From Closterium sp. NIES-65 (lineage: Eukaryota; Streptophyta; Zygnematophyceae; Desmidiales; Closteriaceae): 64,000 bases of DNA. Below are positions 21,701-31,402 of this stretch, one piece after another (within the stretch, counting starts at the first letter, position 1; every line of letters begins with the position of its first letter). A model generated the notes under the pieces. That model was not told the DNA's origin and did no database searches. It saw nothing but the letters and a program-made list of their open reading frames with translations. The translations under genes and the position numbers were made by a program. Location: assembly GCA_948144175.1 (NCBI GenBank), contig CANXME010002463.1, forward strand, positions 727,001-791,000. The letters run 5' to 3'.

Positions 21701-24637
21701 CAACGGGTATGTGTGATGTGATGTGAGTGAGGCATGTGGGAAGAATGTGGGAGGGATGGGAGGTGGGAGAAGTTTTGAGTCGACTCAAAACCAAGATGGG
21801 ATTCTGCAACGGGTATAGGTGATGTGATGTGAGTGAGGCATGTGGGAAGAATGTGGGAGGGATCGGAAGGAAGAGAAAGGGGAGAAAGGGGAGAAAGGGG
21901 AGAAAGGGGAGGGTGGGGGAGAGTAGGTGAGTGGGAACTGCCCATGTGACGTGTATATTGAGGCTCCTCAAAATACACTTCAATGCACGCGGGAACTGCC
22001 CATGTGACTGTCGTCTCTTTGCTAGTACAATCCTTCCCACTGCTGGACTGCTGTCGATCTCAGATGGGGCTACGTGTAAAGAGAGGACTTTTGAGACGTC
22101 TCAAAAGTTCCCTTTTTACTCATGAGCACTGATCCGTGTGACTGCTGTCGATCTCAGATGGGGTTACGTGTAAAGAGAGGACTTTTGAGACGTCTCAAAA
22201 CTTTCTCTTTTCACTCATGAGCACTGATCCGTGTGACTGCTGTCGATCCCAGGTGGGGTTTTCCTCATGGAATGTGCGTGGCACATGGGGAGAATGTTTG
22301 GGGGGGAGAGCGGGGAGAGTAGGGGGGCGGAGAGAAAGTTGCAAAGGGGGGTTGTGGGAATGGATCGTACCATAACCCCCTCTGCTCCATGGTGTACGAT
22401 CCATGGCGTACGGTCCATGGCGTACGGTCCATGGCGTACGGTCCATGGCATACGCCACACTGCCCGCTCTTCTCCCACAGAGTTGCTCTGCCATGAGATG
22501 CCCCCAAGCTCAAGAGCCTAATGGTCTCACTCAAGACCTGCTCTGTGCTTCATCATTACTGCCTAGCTTAGAAACACTGGCAGCTCCACTGACCCTCACT
22601 CGCTACAGAAACACACCTGGGAGAGGTAGAACGCCAGTGGAGCTGCACCGGACGCAGCTCAAGAGCCTAATGGTCTCACTCAAGACCTGCTCTGTTCTTC
22701 CTCATCACTGCCTAGCCTAGAGCCCTCACTTGCTACAGAAACACACCTGGGCGAGGTAGAACGCCAGTGGAGCTGCACCGGACGCCATGGCTCGTATCAT
22801 CTCCTGCAACCCACCGCCCTGCTCCTCCTCGCCCCCTCCCGCCTCAGTTCCTTTCCCCTCACCCCCTTGCGGTCGGGCCCCGTCTCCCTTCTCCTCAGCA
22901 CTGCCAGCAGCACCATTCCCAACAGCAGCAGCCGCACCAGCAGCACCGGCACCACCAGCAGCACCACCAGCAGCACAAGCACTACCAGCACTCCACTTCC
23001 CCTCACCCCCTTGCATCCGGACCCCGTCTCCCTTCTCCTCAGCACTGCCAGCAGAACCATTCCCAGGAGCACCGGAGGCTGGAGGGGCAGGAGTGACAAC
23101 ACCACTGTTAGCAGTACCCGTGGCAGGAGTGGCAGCTGCAACACTGTGGCTTCCCCTACTGGCACTTGCTTCAGCTCCCACAGCAAGGGGAGACGCACAC
23201 GCAAGTGCAAGAGCATCAGAAAATGTTGCTGCTACCTGGGTACGAAACATGAGCAATATAAGGAGTAGGAGGGTGAGGAGATTTTTGCTGCTCAAAGGAG
23301 GATGCTTTGAAAGATGAAGGATGCTTTGGTCCAAAGAGGAATATAGGCGAAATAAGAATGCTTCTTTTCTCACGATTTCAGATGCAAGGCAAGTTCTGAA
23401 AGCCTAAACCATCGCAGCAACTGATATGCATGTGCAAAAGCGAAGCTTGACTTCTATAGTACCTTAGACTGATTGATGAAAGCATGCATGGCGGCGCAAA
23501 GCAGCAGAAAGATAAGGACTCACCCGCTCGTGCTTGCGCAATGCCCCATCGAAGTAAGCAAATGGCTGCTGCGAGGCTTGTGATTGAGCCGTATGTGACT
23601 GTGTCGCATGTGACTGCGCCCTATGTGATTGTTGTGAGCGCATGGCAGAGATGTGTGGCTCTGTGCGGGTCATGATGAGCTGCACGGGAGCAGATCCCAC
23701 CAGATGCTGCATGGAATGGGAGAGGAAGGGAGATGGTGTACCAGGGGAGACGAAACAGGGTGTTTTTGAGAATTCTCAAAAACACTCTGAAGTAGGAGCA
23801 TCTGAGCGCGTGGTAGCAGTATGCTGTATGCGCTGGCTCCGAGTGCGTCGTGATGAGCTGCACGGGAGCTGATCCCACCAGATGCTGCATGGAATGGGAG
23901 AAAGAAGGGGGTTGGTGTGCGCGGGGGAAGAGGGGGAAGGGGGGGTGAAGCAGGCGAAGCAGGAGCATCTGAGCGCGTGGCAGAGATAAGCGGCTCTGTG
24001 CGGGTCATGATAAGCTGCACGCAATGGGAGATGGATGGTGATTGGTGTGCAGGGGGAAGACGGGGGGGGAGGGGGGACAGGCGAAGGAAGGGTAGCTGAG
24101 CCTGAGCGCGTGGAATGAAGCAGAAAAGCCTTACACAGAACTCCCCAGACGCCTTTTGAGGCGCCTCAAAAGGGTAGCTGAGCCTGAGCGTGTGGAATAT
24201 AGCAGAAAAGCCAAACACAGAACTCCCCAGACGCCCAAAAGCAAAGTGCTACATGGAAAGTCGTGCACCTGCAAGTATCCCCGTGCGTGAGAGCTGTTGA
24301 TGAGGTCCCATTGGGCCACCGCCGGCCAATCAGCCACTGCTCCTCTCAATGCCTGACACGTGGATAAAGCGCGGGGGTGGGAAAGAGGACGGATGGGCGA
24401 ACGTCAGCAGCGCATGCACCAAGTCAGCTGAAACAAGCCCCATAACAGCAGGACAAGCTGCATATCAGCATCAGACACCACGTCAGCAGCACACGCCACG
24501 TCAGCAGCACGCACCACGGGGAAGTTATCCTTCTCCAGTCGATGGCAGAGCAGCGGCTCCGTCATGGCGTCAACCTTAATATCCCTCACCGCCAGCACGG
24601 TTCTCGCTCCTAAAACACCACCGTCGCCCATCGGCAT
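12702..24637 (-). CDS. JmjC / cupin-8 Fe(II)- and 2-oxoglutarate-dependent oxygenase (JMJ31/HSPBAP1 type)
   Basis: Exons found by reading the minus strand: 24637-24515, 24352-24269, 23706-23524, 23235-22747, 21697-21626, 21006-20877, 20335-20265, an exon ending 19418 (or one of four copies), 18430-18311, a 19-nt exon at 17968-17950 or 17871-17853, 17652-16663, 14150-13764 and 12755-12702 (TAG). Phases agree at every join except between 20265 and the VTLHAGDALFLPEG exon, where an exon may be missing. Family marks in order: LRGAVADWPAV, LVGSAPVQLIM, PLAFYLAQ, NLWMTLGG, iron ligands HYD (exon 6) and the His of WYHQV (exon 9 as listed), AINFWW, then a C-terminal helical region (LHPASLRNVLLVMA, LHHALSPLSAFL). 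Such enzymes hydroxylate or demethylate proteins; the substrate here is unknown. Ala/Gly and poly-Glu inserts make it about 900 residues, far longer than usual. A FFAT-like EEFYDALPD lies near the end. Confidence 0.82.
12905..13240 (-). repeat. Tandem repeats with GAGGCGCCTC palindromes in the last JmjC intron
   Basis: Four copies of a unit containing GTTCGTGCCAAGCAAGGGCG and a following ACACAGCRGTYGAGTC, with period about 50-85 bp. The last two full units each begin with a palindrome (cores 13059-13068 and 13145-13154, GAGGCGCCTC). The first unit boundary holds a decayed form, GAGGTGCCTC, at 12973-12982. Confidence 0.85.
13270..13720 (-). repeat. Partial copies of exon 13's 3' end plus a 21-bp minisatellite
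   Basis: The exon 13 end with its donor (plus strand GACCTGTTTGCTGTGCTCTT) is repeated at about 13280, 13369 and 13650, besides the true one at 13763. A palindrome (core 13302-13311, GAGACGTCTC) interrupts the first. Between 13425 and 13637 is a minisatellite of about 21 bp, GATGCAGAAGCTGTGACTTTT, in about ten copies. Confidence 0.8.
13764..14150 (-). CDS. JmjC gene exon 13
   Basis: 129 codons, phase 0. It begins HAFPLSAHHLLHHALSPL directly after CCCTACAG, continuing exon 12's LVMA as expected for the C-terminal region of plant JMJ31-like proteins. A Ser/Ala-rich stretch is followed by FFEEFYDALPD and ILRGVEEHNKK before a GTCAGT donor. Confidence 0.75.
14386..14419. repeat. 34-bp perfect palindrome, core GAGTCGACTC
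   Basis: The arms include TCGGTTTTTGAG. It separates two copies of GGGAGGCAGGGGAGAGACAG (near 14328 and 14426). An outer pair, TGATGAGTCGG and CCGACTCATCA, can extend the fold. Confidence 0.9.
14512..16497 (-). repeat. 78-bp satellite, 25 copies, derived from JmjC exon 12 and its splice donor
   Basis: A near-perfect head-to-tail array. Read on the minus strand, each unit contains GCCTCGCTGCGCAATGTGCTTCTAGTCATGG followed by a GTACGT, that is, the codons for ASLRNVLLVM and the donor of exon 12 (true copy 16663-16700). It lies in the intron between exons 12 and 13. Variant units recur with a period of ten copies: units 4-9 and 14-19 show the same order of plus-strand changes (Pro/Thr, Ala/Asp, Ala/Ser). 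More diverged copies fill 16500-16730. The long open plus frame is a by-product of 78 being divisible by 3. Confidence 0.9.
16663..17652 (-). CDS. JmjC gene exon 12, low-complexity linker with poly-Glu
   Basis: 330 codons, phase 0 at both ends, starting ECTAKRAALTDAGG after GGTCGCAG. It is rich in Gly/Glu/Arg, then Ala, then Lys/Arg, then a long Glu run encoded by a CTC/CTT microsatellite (plus strand about 16756-16830). It ends with the structured LHPASLRNVLLVMA and donor GTACGT. The same open frame begins upstream with a signal-peptide-like MLFLAFALFLCG, but that part is read as intron here because the acceptor and phase fit the JmjC chain. Confidence 0.6.
17853..17968 (-). repeat. Two copies of a putative 19-nt JmjC exon
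   Basis: The segment coding for LLEAHK (phase 2 to 0, donor GTGTGT) occurs at 17950-17968 and 17853-17871. A partial third copy lies near 17823. Using either keeps the reading frame between the AINFWW exon and exon 12. The acceptor TTGAAG is unusual but follows a pyrimidine tract. Confidence 0.45.
18180..18700 (-). repeat. Copies of the WYHQV/AINFWW exon ends and an 8-bp microsatellite
   Basis: The 3' half of the exon at 18311-18430 is copied at about 18187-18245 (frame FGSHLDLYS). Its 5' end with acceptor is copied at about 18480-18535. An (GCATGGTG)n run lies at about 18568-18680. Confidence 0.75.
18809..19490 (-). repeat. Five tandem copies of the JmjC exon coding for AGDALFLPEG
   Basis: Copies end at splice donors CTG/GTGAG at plus positions 18809, 18987, 19167, 19284 and 19418. 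Four keep an open frame like VTLHAGDALFLPEG. One reads HARDALFLPEV, and the copy at 18809 has four stuttered acceptors (TTGTTGCAGGGGACG). Each would join the WYHQV exon in the right phase, giving a choice of nearly equal exons. Confidence 0.85.
19600..20140. repeat. Direct repeats with decayed palindromes in a JmjC intron
   Basis: GGCGAGAGGACAAGGGACAC occurs near 19664 and again, as GGGCGAGAGGACAAGG, near 19791; between them is a decayed palindrome around CTTCGAGACGTGAC (19709-19722). A second pair, CAGAAGAACAATGC near 19880 and 19940, encloses TTTTGAGAATTCGAGAAAA. A GCAGCGGCAGCAGAG minisatellite follows at about 20032-20102. Confidence 0.65.
20646..20688. repeat. Long inverted repeat, 20-bp arms and 3-bp loop
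   Basis: The arms TAGAGAGGGTGTTTTTGAGA are exact and the loop is CCG. Copies of a CATGTGGCAGGAA-like segment lie on both sides. It is in the intron between exons 6 and 7, near a decayed copy of the exon 7 start at 20483-20520 (frame VVYGPYQQ). Confidence 0.9.
21150..21260 (-). repeat. Copies of the exon 6 start around a 34-bp perfect palindrome
   Basis: The exon 6 acceptor segment (plus CCGATGGCTGGACAGGCGAAAG) is repeated at about 21150-21190 and 21218-21255. Between them at 21183-21216 lies a perfect 34-bp palindrome with core GAGAATTCTC and arms including GGTACTTTTGAG. Confidence 0.9.
21700..22270 (-). repeat. Copies of the exon 5 boundary with four palindromes
   Basis: About 95 bp beginning at the exon 5 acceptor (plus GATGGGATTCTGCAACGGGT) is repeated at 21796, with palindrome core GAGTCGACTC (21777-21786) at the junction. 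Next, GGGAACTGCCCATGTGAC occurs twice around a 28-bp inverted repeat (21951-21978, GAGGCTCCTC). Then a unit of about 105 bp holding GAGACGTCTC (cores 22093-22102 and 22187-22196) occurs in two copies plus a partial third. Confidence 0.9.
22747..23235 (-). CDS. JmjC gene exon 4 with Ala/Gly-rich insert
   Basis: 163 codons, phase 0 at both ends. It starts VAATFSDALALA after an ACCCAG acceptor and ends AMASGAAPLAFYLAQ before GTGTGT. The middle 110 residues are a low-complexity Ala/Gly/Ser/Glu insert in which AEEKGDG and QGGEGK recur twice, set inside the catalytic domain. The final 50 bp, including the donor, are copied at about 22612-22660. Confidence 0.75.
23640..24040 (-). repeat. Copies of the exon 3 start and palindrome GAGAATTCTC
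   Basis: The acceptor and first 60 bp of exon 3 (frame HLVGSAPVQLIMT) occur at 23706, again ending about 23882, and in part near 23990-24020. A 26-bp palindrome lies at 23760-23785, between the first two copies. Confidence 0.85.
24050..24245. repeat. Direct repeat pair around a 22-bp palindrome
   Basis: AGGGTAGCTGAGCCTGAGCG begins two copies of about 75 bp. The palindrome CCTTTTGAGGCGCCTCAAAAGG in pieces (24152-24173, core 24158-24167) joins them. It lies in the intron between exons 2 and 3. Confidence 0.9.
24515..24637 (-). CDS. JmjC gene exon 1 (start)
   Basis: The start codon at 24637 opens MPMGDGGVLGARTVLAV; 41 codons end in KDNFPV with a GTGCGT donor, phase 0. It reads on into exon 2 as FPV-ALRGAVADWPAV, which fits the family. 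An upstream frame (24879-24640) also begins with ATG but is out of frame with this exon. Confidence 0.75.
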
Positions 24638-25036
24638 CTTCAATCTGTACGGCGCCTATTGAGACACCATCGGAAGGTGAACCTGTGTGTAAAACAGCAT
24701 GCCGGCCACTCCCTTGAGGTTTGAATGACATCGCTGGGGGAATTTTTGCGATGGTTTTTCGGGTGCAGAGTTTCGGGTTCCAGCAAAACATTTGTGACTT
24801 TGTCGAGGTAGGATGGTTCGCCATAGAGTAGCTCGACACTATGTAATTTCTCACTGATAAATGGAATGTGAACCTGCATTGGTGAAACAAATGTTTCAGT
24901 ACGCGATTCTAGATTTGCTTACAACGGATCAAATAGCGGCCGAGGCGGCGCTACAGTAACACAATGGTTACCAAAGGGTTGTAACTGTTACAGTATCCAT
25001 TGTTACGCCACGTCGATAGCCTTGTTACCGCAATAT
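24638..25036. other. 5' flank of the JmjC gene
   Basis: No assured gene. A minus frame (24879-24640) reads HIPFISEKLHSVELLYGEPS, which looks like ordinary protein sequence but matches nothing I recognise; it may be a 5' exon or 5' UTR. A hairpin (GTAACACAATGG / CCATTGTTAC) lies at about 24955-25013. Confidence 0.35.
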
Positions 25037-28008
25037 TGTTGAAGTTCCTAGAGTTTAGTAGGCTTAGGAGCCATTGCTAGTTGCCTTAGTAGCTTAGGTT
25101 TAGGGTTGATGAAAGTCGAGAAAGTTGAGAGAGGAGAAAGAGGGCTTCACTATAGGTTTGCAAGAACATATAGCAAAGGAAACAAAGAAGGTGCACCACC
25201 AAACAAAGTTTATAATAACTACACTAACTACAGCTACAGGCAGTTACAGATATATTCTGACACTCCCCCATAACTGCCTGCAGCAGAAGCTAATGCAGAG
25301 ACACCCCCTGAAGGGGTACACCAAGCGCAGCAGAAGGAGAGGGCAAGTGAGGAGGAGGGACTATATGAGGAGAGGTTGCTGGCAGGTGAAGCTGCTGGCT
25401 CCAAGGCGGCTGCTTCCTGGAACCTTCCTCAGTCCTCCAACTCCCCCTTCCACACTCCTTGACAACCCTAGCACCTCTCTCCCAGCTCCCCCACACCCTC
25501 ACACCCACCCCCCCCTGCGGCAGCTGCAGCAGTGGGAGAGAAAGGAGGAGGAGGGGAAGGGGATCACACACACCCATCACCCCCATACCCGCCACCCCCA
25601 GAGCCTCCGTTCCACGGCTGCACGCGCAGCAAGGAGACGAAGAAGAGGGGAGGGGGGGGGGGCAGGGGCGACAGAGCAGAACAGAGCGCACGAGGGCACA
25701 GGCAGACCAGAGCCCACAAGGGCGCGGACAGCAGCAGAGCGGCAACGGGCAGCACAGGCACGGGCAGCAACGGGCGACAACGGGCAGCACATGCACGGGC
25801 AGCAACGGGCGGCAACGGGCAGCACAGGCACGGGCAGCAACAGGCAGCACAGGCTCGGGCAGCAACGAGCGGCATCGGGCAGCACAGGCACGGGCAGCAT
25901 CAGGCAGCAACAGGCAGCACAGGCTCGGGCAGCAACGGGCGGCAACAGGCAGCACAGGCACGGGCAGCAACAGGCAGCACAGGCACAGGCAGCAACGGGC
26001 GGCAACAGGCAGCACAGGCACGGGCAGCAACGGGCGGCAACGGGCAGCACAGGCACGCGCAGCAACGGGCGGCAGCGGGCAGCACAGGCACGGGCAGCAA
26101 CAGGCAGCAACGGGCAGCACAGGCACAGGCAGCAACGGGCGGCAACAGGCAGCACAAGCACGGGCAGCAACAGGCAGCACAGGCACGGGCAGCAACGGGC
26201 GGCAACAGGCAGCACAGGCACGGGCAGCAACGGGCGGCAACGGGCAGCACAGGCTCGGGCAGCAACGGGCGGCAACAGGCAGCACAAGCACGGGCAGCAA
26301 CAGGCGGCAACGGGCAGCACAGGCACGGGCAGCAACAGGCAGCAACGGGCAGCACAGGCACAGGCAGCAACGGGCGGCAACAGGCAGCACAGGCACGGGC
26401 AGCAACAGGCAGCACAGGCACGGGCAGCAACGGGCGGCAACGGGCAGCACAGGCACAGGCAGCAGCGGGCGGCAACAGGCAGCACAGGCACGGGCAGCAA
26501 CAGGCAGCACAGGCACGGGCAGCAACGGGCGGCAACAGGCAGCACAGGCACGGGCAGCAACGGGCGGCAACGGGCAGCACAGGCACGGGCAGCAACGGGC
26601 GGCAACGGGCAGCACAGGCACGGGCAGCAACGGGCGGCAACGGGCAGCACAGGCACGGGCAGCAACAGGCAGCACAGGCATAGGCAGCAACGGGCGGCAA
26701 CAGGCAGCACAGGCACGGGCAGCAACAGGCAGCACAGGCACGGGCAGCAACGGGCGGCAACAGGCAGCACAGGCACGGGCAGCAACAGGCAGCAACGGGT
26801 AGCACAGGCACAGGCAGCAACGGGCGGCAACAGGCAGCACAGGCAAGGGCAGCCGTACCGAGTCCAGGAGCGGCGGCGCATACAGCTGTGGGGTCGGCGC
26901 CGTGGGCTGCTGCTGGGGCGCCTCGCGGGGTCCAGAGGCGGCTGCTGTTGCTGGGGCGGCTGCTCCAGGCGCTGCTGCGGCTGGGGCGGCCGCTGCAGTG
27001 GCGGCGGCTCCACGGGCTGCTGCTGTTGCGGCGGCGGCTCCAGGGGCTGCTGCTGCTGGGGCGGCTGCTCCAGGCGCTGCTGCTGCTGGGGCGGCCGCTG
27101 CAGTGGCGGCGGCTCCAGGGGCTGCTGCTGTTGGGGCGGCGGCTCCAGGGGCTGCTGCTGCTGGGGCGGCTGCTCCAGGGGCTGCTGCTGAGGTCCAGGG
27201 GCGGCGCTGGTGCAAGGTAGGCCCGCGCTCGGCTGCAATGCTGGTGCGGGCGCAGGTGAGGCAGGGGGGAGGGCGCCGCGACGAGCAGGGACGGCGCCCA
27301 AGGAGTGTCGCTACGAGCAGGGGCGACGCCCCAGGGGCGCCGCGACGAGTAGGGGCGGCGTCCAGGGGGCGGCGCGACGAGCAGTGGCGACGCCCCGCGG
27401 GTCCCGCAGTGGCGTCACGACGAGCAAGGCGACGCCTTGCGGGTCCTGCAGGGGCGTCGCGACGAGCAGGAGCGGCGACGCCTGGGTCCCGCAGGTGCGT
27501 CGCGACGAGCAGGAGCGGCGCCTCGCAGGGCGCCGCGAAGTGGAGGGTACGGGCTGGCAAAACAGGCCCGCCCGTGGACGTGAGGCAGGCGCGCAGGCGG
27601 CGTGAGGGCAGGCAACGCGCGGGGCAGGAAGACGCCACGCGCCCAGGGCGCACGGCGGGCAAAAGCCCGCCGTGCGCCCCGAGTACACGGCGGGCAGAAA
27701 ATCGCCGTGCGCCACGCCGCGCGGCAGGACGATAGGCAGCGGAAGCAGGAAGGCAGTAGGAAAGTACCTGCTTTGAATACCATGTTGAAGTTCCTAGAGT
27801 TTAGTAGGCTTAGGAGCCATTGCTAGTTGCCTTAGTAGCTTAGGTTTAGGGTTGATGAAAGTCGAGAAAGTTGAGAGAGGAGAAAGAGGGCTTCACTATA
27901 GGTTTGCAAGAACATATAGCAAAGGAAACAAAGATGGTGCACCACCAAACAAAGTTTAAAATAACTACACTAACTAGAGCTACAGGCAGTTACAGATATA
28001 TTCTGACA
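25037..28008 (-). mobile_element. Non-autonomous LTR retrotransposon, 2972 bp
   Basis: LTRs at 25037-25262 and 27783-28008, 226 bp each, with TGTTGAAG...TCTGACA ends and few differences. The target duplication AATAT is at 25032-25036 and 28009-28013. The minus strand next to the right LTR reads TGGTATTCAAAGCAGG, a variant initiator-Met primer site; next to the left LTR it reads TATGGGGGAG, a polypurine tract. No gag or pol motif is present. The interior is a 35-bp VNTR and GC-rich repeats, so it must depend on another element's proteins. Confidence 0.92.
25735..26865. repeat. 35-bp VNTR inside the non-autonomous LTR element
   Basis: Units built from GGGCAGCACAGGCACGGGCA and GCAACGGGCGGCAAC, about 30 copies with shorter variants. 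A unit length not divisible by 3 and lack of TA-rich triplets leaves several frames open on both strands, which explains the long Gln/Ala/Thr and Cys/Pro/Val frames. Confidence 0.9.
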
Positions 28009-29640
28009 AATATTACTCAACGGTTGTTATAAACGTATTGTTTAATTTATGTGGTAACAACAGTTACCCTAATACACTAGTTGTAACATCAACTGTAATA
28101 TTAGCATCCCATATTTACTTTTCGATGGCCAGTACTCGAATAAATATGTATATTGAACATTAACAAGGCACGACAAAACCAATCTTTAAATAATTCCCGT
28201 CAACTCAACGAACCGCCATGACGTCACTATTGCGACCTAACATAGGTATGTCACCGGTCCTGCACATTAGCAAGCCTTGAGACGACAAATACCAATCCTG
28301 GAAAACGGGATTAACATCAACAGCCTCCGGTCAAACATTAACAGTAGCAATCACAAAGAGCGGCAACCACCTGCCGTGCGGAATCGCCAGGAATTACGCA
28401 ACCTGCAAAAAGAACACAATTAGCAAATCCCTGCCTCTCACCACGGGTTGAGAAGGACACTTGTCATACAATTCCTGCGTAGTACAGAGAAACATAACAC
28501 AAGAAACAGACAACGCAAGCAAAGCGAAGGCGCAGTAGGTTGGACGGAAAATCAGGATAACACCGTGCAGAATTGCGCGACAATAAGGGAAATACCACGG
28601 TCCTTATGCGCCAACTCACGACTCACGACGACTTCGAGAAGATGACTGCCTGCGCAAACATTTGAGTAGTGGCGAATACATTTGAGTAAGACGCACAACG
28701 AGAGCTGAAGATATGCAGAAAGGCGATGGCAACAAAATAAGAATATGAACCAGCCACTACGGCTGCTACGACTGGCACCGGCACTGGCGCTGACAACCGA
28801 TTGAAGGCCGCGGAAGTGGAATGGCGAATTACTGGGGGGGAGAGCTGAAGTTCTCTCGACTTTAACTCGCATAAGCGAGAACCTTGGTGCTCTAGCAGGG
28901 TGGTGAGCAGGCAACTTCGCTGCTGTGCTGGTGCACCAGCGAAGCTCGAAGCTTGCAAGGTGACGACGATTGTGATTCGTCCCTTCGATGTTCACCCGCC
29001 GCCACCTCTCATATCGTCAAAGAAGGATGTGCATTAGGTGCGGTAGCAAAAGCCTGAGCAAGGATTGGCTACAAACAAAATTGCCGCGACAGCTGTCAAG
29101 TGGAATCTTACAACACTTCAGTTTCTGAAATGGGGGTCGTGGAGAGATGTCGTCAGTAACAGTCAAGATGTACATCTTTGTGTGCTTACATACAGATAAC
29201 ATTTCAGAAGGTGAATCACAGACATGCCATATTGGAAGCCACAGAATTGGCTAAGTGTTGGGAAATTTTAAGTTGGTTTTTTTTTTTTTCATGATTACGA
29301 TAGATTGAGGCCTCCTTTACCATACTACGACCGAAATAATTGCAAAAGACACATTTTATGATGGTTTGTGGGTCCAAATGCCCGCCTATTTCAATACATT
29401 TTAAGGGTGATAGCCACTAGGCTTGTGGTTCAAATCATCATTTTGATGGCTCTACCATCTCCCCTAAACCTCCTCTACTGTTATGGAATGGAAAGTGTTT
29501 TTGGGTGAAATTCACCAAAACCAACATATCAAGCTATACCAACGAAGCTCCTAGCACCTCACAATTCATTCTCCAGCTATCATGGACATGTGTTAATTTC
29601 AAGCATGTTTTTTTTGTTAGTAGAAGTATGTGCTGCGTAT
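28009..29640. other. AT-richer spacer with no recognised gene
   Basis: No family motif in any frame. A frame at 28995-28552 on the minus strand is open but unlike known proteins. A run of about 15 T lies at about 29277-29291. Confidence 0.5.
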
Positions 29641-29772
29641 ATGACCTACTCTGTGAAGAAATAGGGCTAAAAAAAACATATAGACGATTAAACGGTGACA
29701 TGTTGCGTACTGGCATATCCTTGCTCAGATTCATGCCATCAAACGCACCAACAAGCGTCACGTGCTGCGTAG

Positions 29773-31177
29773 TGTGAAAGTAAGAGGGATTTAGTAGAAG
29801 CCATAGCTAGGACTAACCTAGCTAGGCAAGGATAGTTTAGAAAAGAGAGAGGGGGTTTTGCACTAGCAAGCAAGCGGAATACATATAGGAAACCCTAAGG
29901 GGTTATACTCGCTATGGAGTACCCCACTGCAGGCTAGAGAACAAATATGACATTCTGACACACCCCCATAGCCAAAGTGGGGTGTAATCAGCAGAGCAAA
30001 CAAAACAAAACAAGCTAAGGGTGGATCACAATGTCACCACACAGTCTGAGCACAAGTTCAAGAAGCACTAGTATAAAGTTCACAATTATGAGCAAAGCTA
30101 AAGGTAGTCACAACGGGCAAGTGAGGAGGAGGAGAGAGAGTGAGAGGAGAGGAGATAGGAGGCGACGGATGAAGTTGCAGACACACGGGCAACAGGAGGC
30201 AGACTGGCACAGCGGCTACCGGACGAAATCCCCGGAATACAGGAGTAACAGGCCCCGCGGCTAAAGTAGCGGCAGACGAGCAACGGACCCACGGGCGGCT
30301 GGCACAGCTGGCTACGACTGGGCTACCGGACAAAGTCCCCGGAATACAGGTGCTGCTGGCGACACTACAGCAACCTTCATTCACCTTCCCCAGACTATCC
30401 CACTTCTCCTGGCACACACCCACTGCTACACCGCTAGCTCCACTCACCCTTCACCCCCCCCTAGTACCACTCCTCCGGCTCCAACACGTCCACCCTCCCC
30501 CTCAGCGGCAGCTGCAGCACAAGGAAACGGAGGAGGAGGAGGAGCAGGGAGCGGTACAGAGTAAGGTCACCCCCATACCCCTCACCCCCAAACCCTAAGT
30601 TAGGAGAATGGGGAGTAGGAGGGGTGGGGCGGTAGTAGAGGCACTGGGAATAGCGGGGAGGGCAGGGAAGGCAAGAAATGGGCCCACCACGGGCCTGGTA
30701 AGGTCGCCCGAGCCGCGCGCAGGCGGCCCGAGCCGCGCGCGGGTCTGGCGCCTCCCGTACGGGCCGCGCGTGGGCCTGGGGCAGCCCGTACGGGCCGCGC
30801 GCGGGCCTGGCGCAGCCCGTACGGGCCGCGCGCGAGCCTGGCGCAGCCCGTACGGGCCGCGCGCGGGTCTGGCGCAGCCCGTACGGGCCGCGCGCTGCCT
30901 GTACGGGCCGCACGTTGGCCACGACGGGCGACGGGGGGCGACGCGGAGGTCCCCGTCGCCCGTCACAGCGCCTCCCGGGAGCGGCGCGCGGCGTGACGGG
31001 GCAGAAACCCGCCGTGCGCCCCAAGGCGCACGGCGGGAAGAGAACCGCCGCGCGCCTCGGGGCACACGGCGGATAGAAAACCGCCGCGCGCCTCAGGGCG
31101 CACGGCGGAAAGGGAGAGTAACAGTTGCAGCGGAAGGAGTGTAGTGGGGCCCACAGAACAAATATGACATTCTGACA
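29773..31177 (-). mobile_element. Small LTR element with damaged right LTR
   Basis: The left LTR at 29773-29960 (188 bp) begins TGTGAAAG and ends TTCTGACA. Only the last 24 bases of the right copy remain (AGAACAAATATGACATTCTG.., about 31154-31177). The flanks CGTAG and GGTAG are a target duplication with one change. After the left LTR comes ACCCCCATAGCC, a complementary polypurine tract, so the element reads on the minus strand. The interior has GC-rich repeats (ACGGGCCGCGCGCGGGCCTG) and inverted GCACGGCGGG motifs, and no pol. Confidence 0.75.
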
Positions 31178-31402
31178 GGTAGTTGTGCGAATGATCTAAA
31201 ACCAGTTCCTATGGCTAGGGAAATGGATAAACTAGAGAAATATGTGAAGAAATAGGGCTAGAAAAAACATATAGACTATTAAACGGTGACATGTTGCGTA
31301 CAGGCATATCCTTGCACAGATTCAGGCCATCGAATGCACAAACAAGCGTCACGTGTTGCGTAGTTGTGCGAATGATCTCAAACCAGTTCCTATGGCTAGG
31401 GA

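Noticed and set aside
1368..24173. Palindromes as cloning or proximity-ligation junctions
   Set aside because: Centres differ (ACGT, GCGC, AATT, TCGA), arms extend into local sequence and several are decayed, which one enzyme's ligation scar would not give. Assembly error is still worth excluding with raw reads.
25125..27662. Long Gln/Ala/Thr (plus) and Cys/Pro/Val (minus) proteins of 688 and 790 aa
   Set aside because: They are readings of a 35-bp VNTR inside a non-autonomous LTR element; several frames are open at once and no domain is present.
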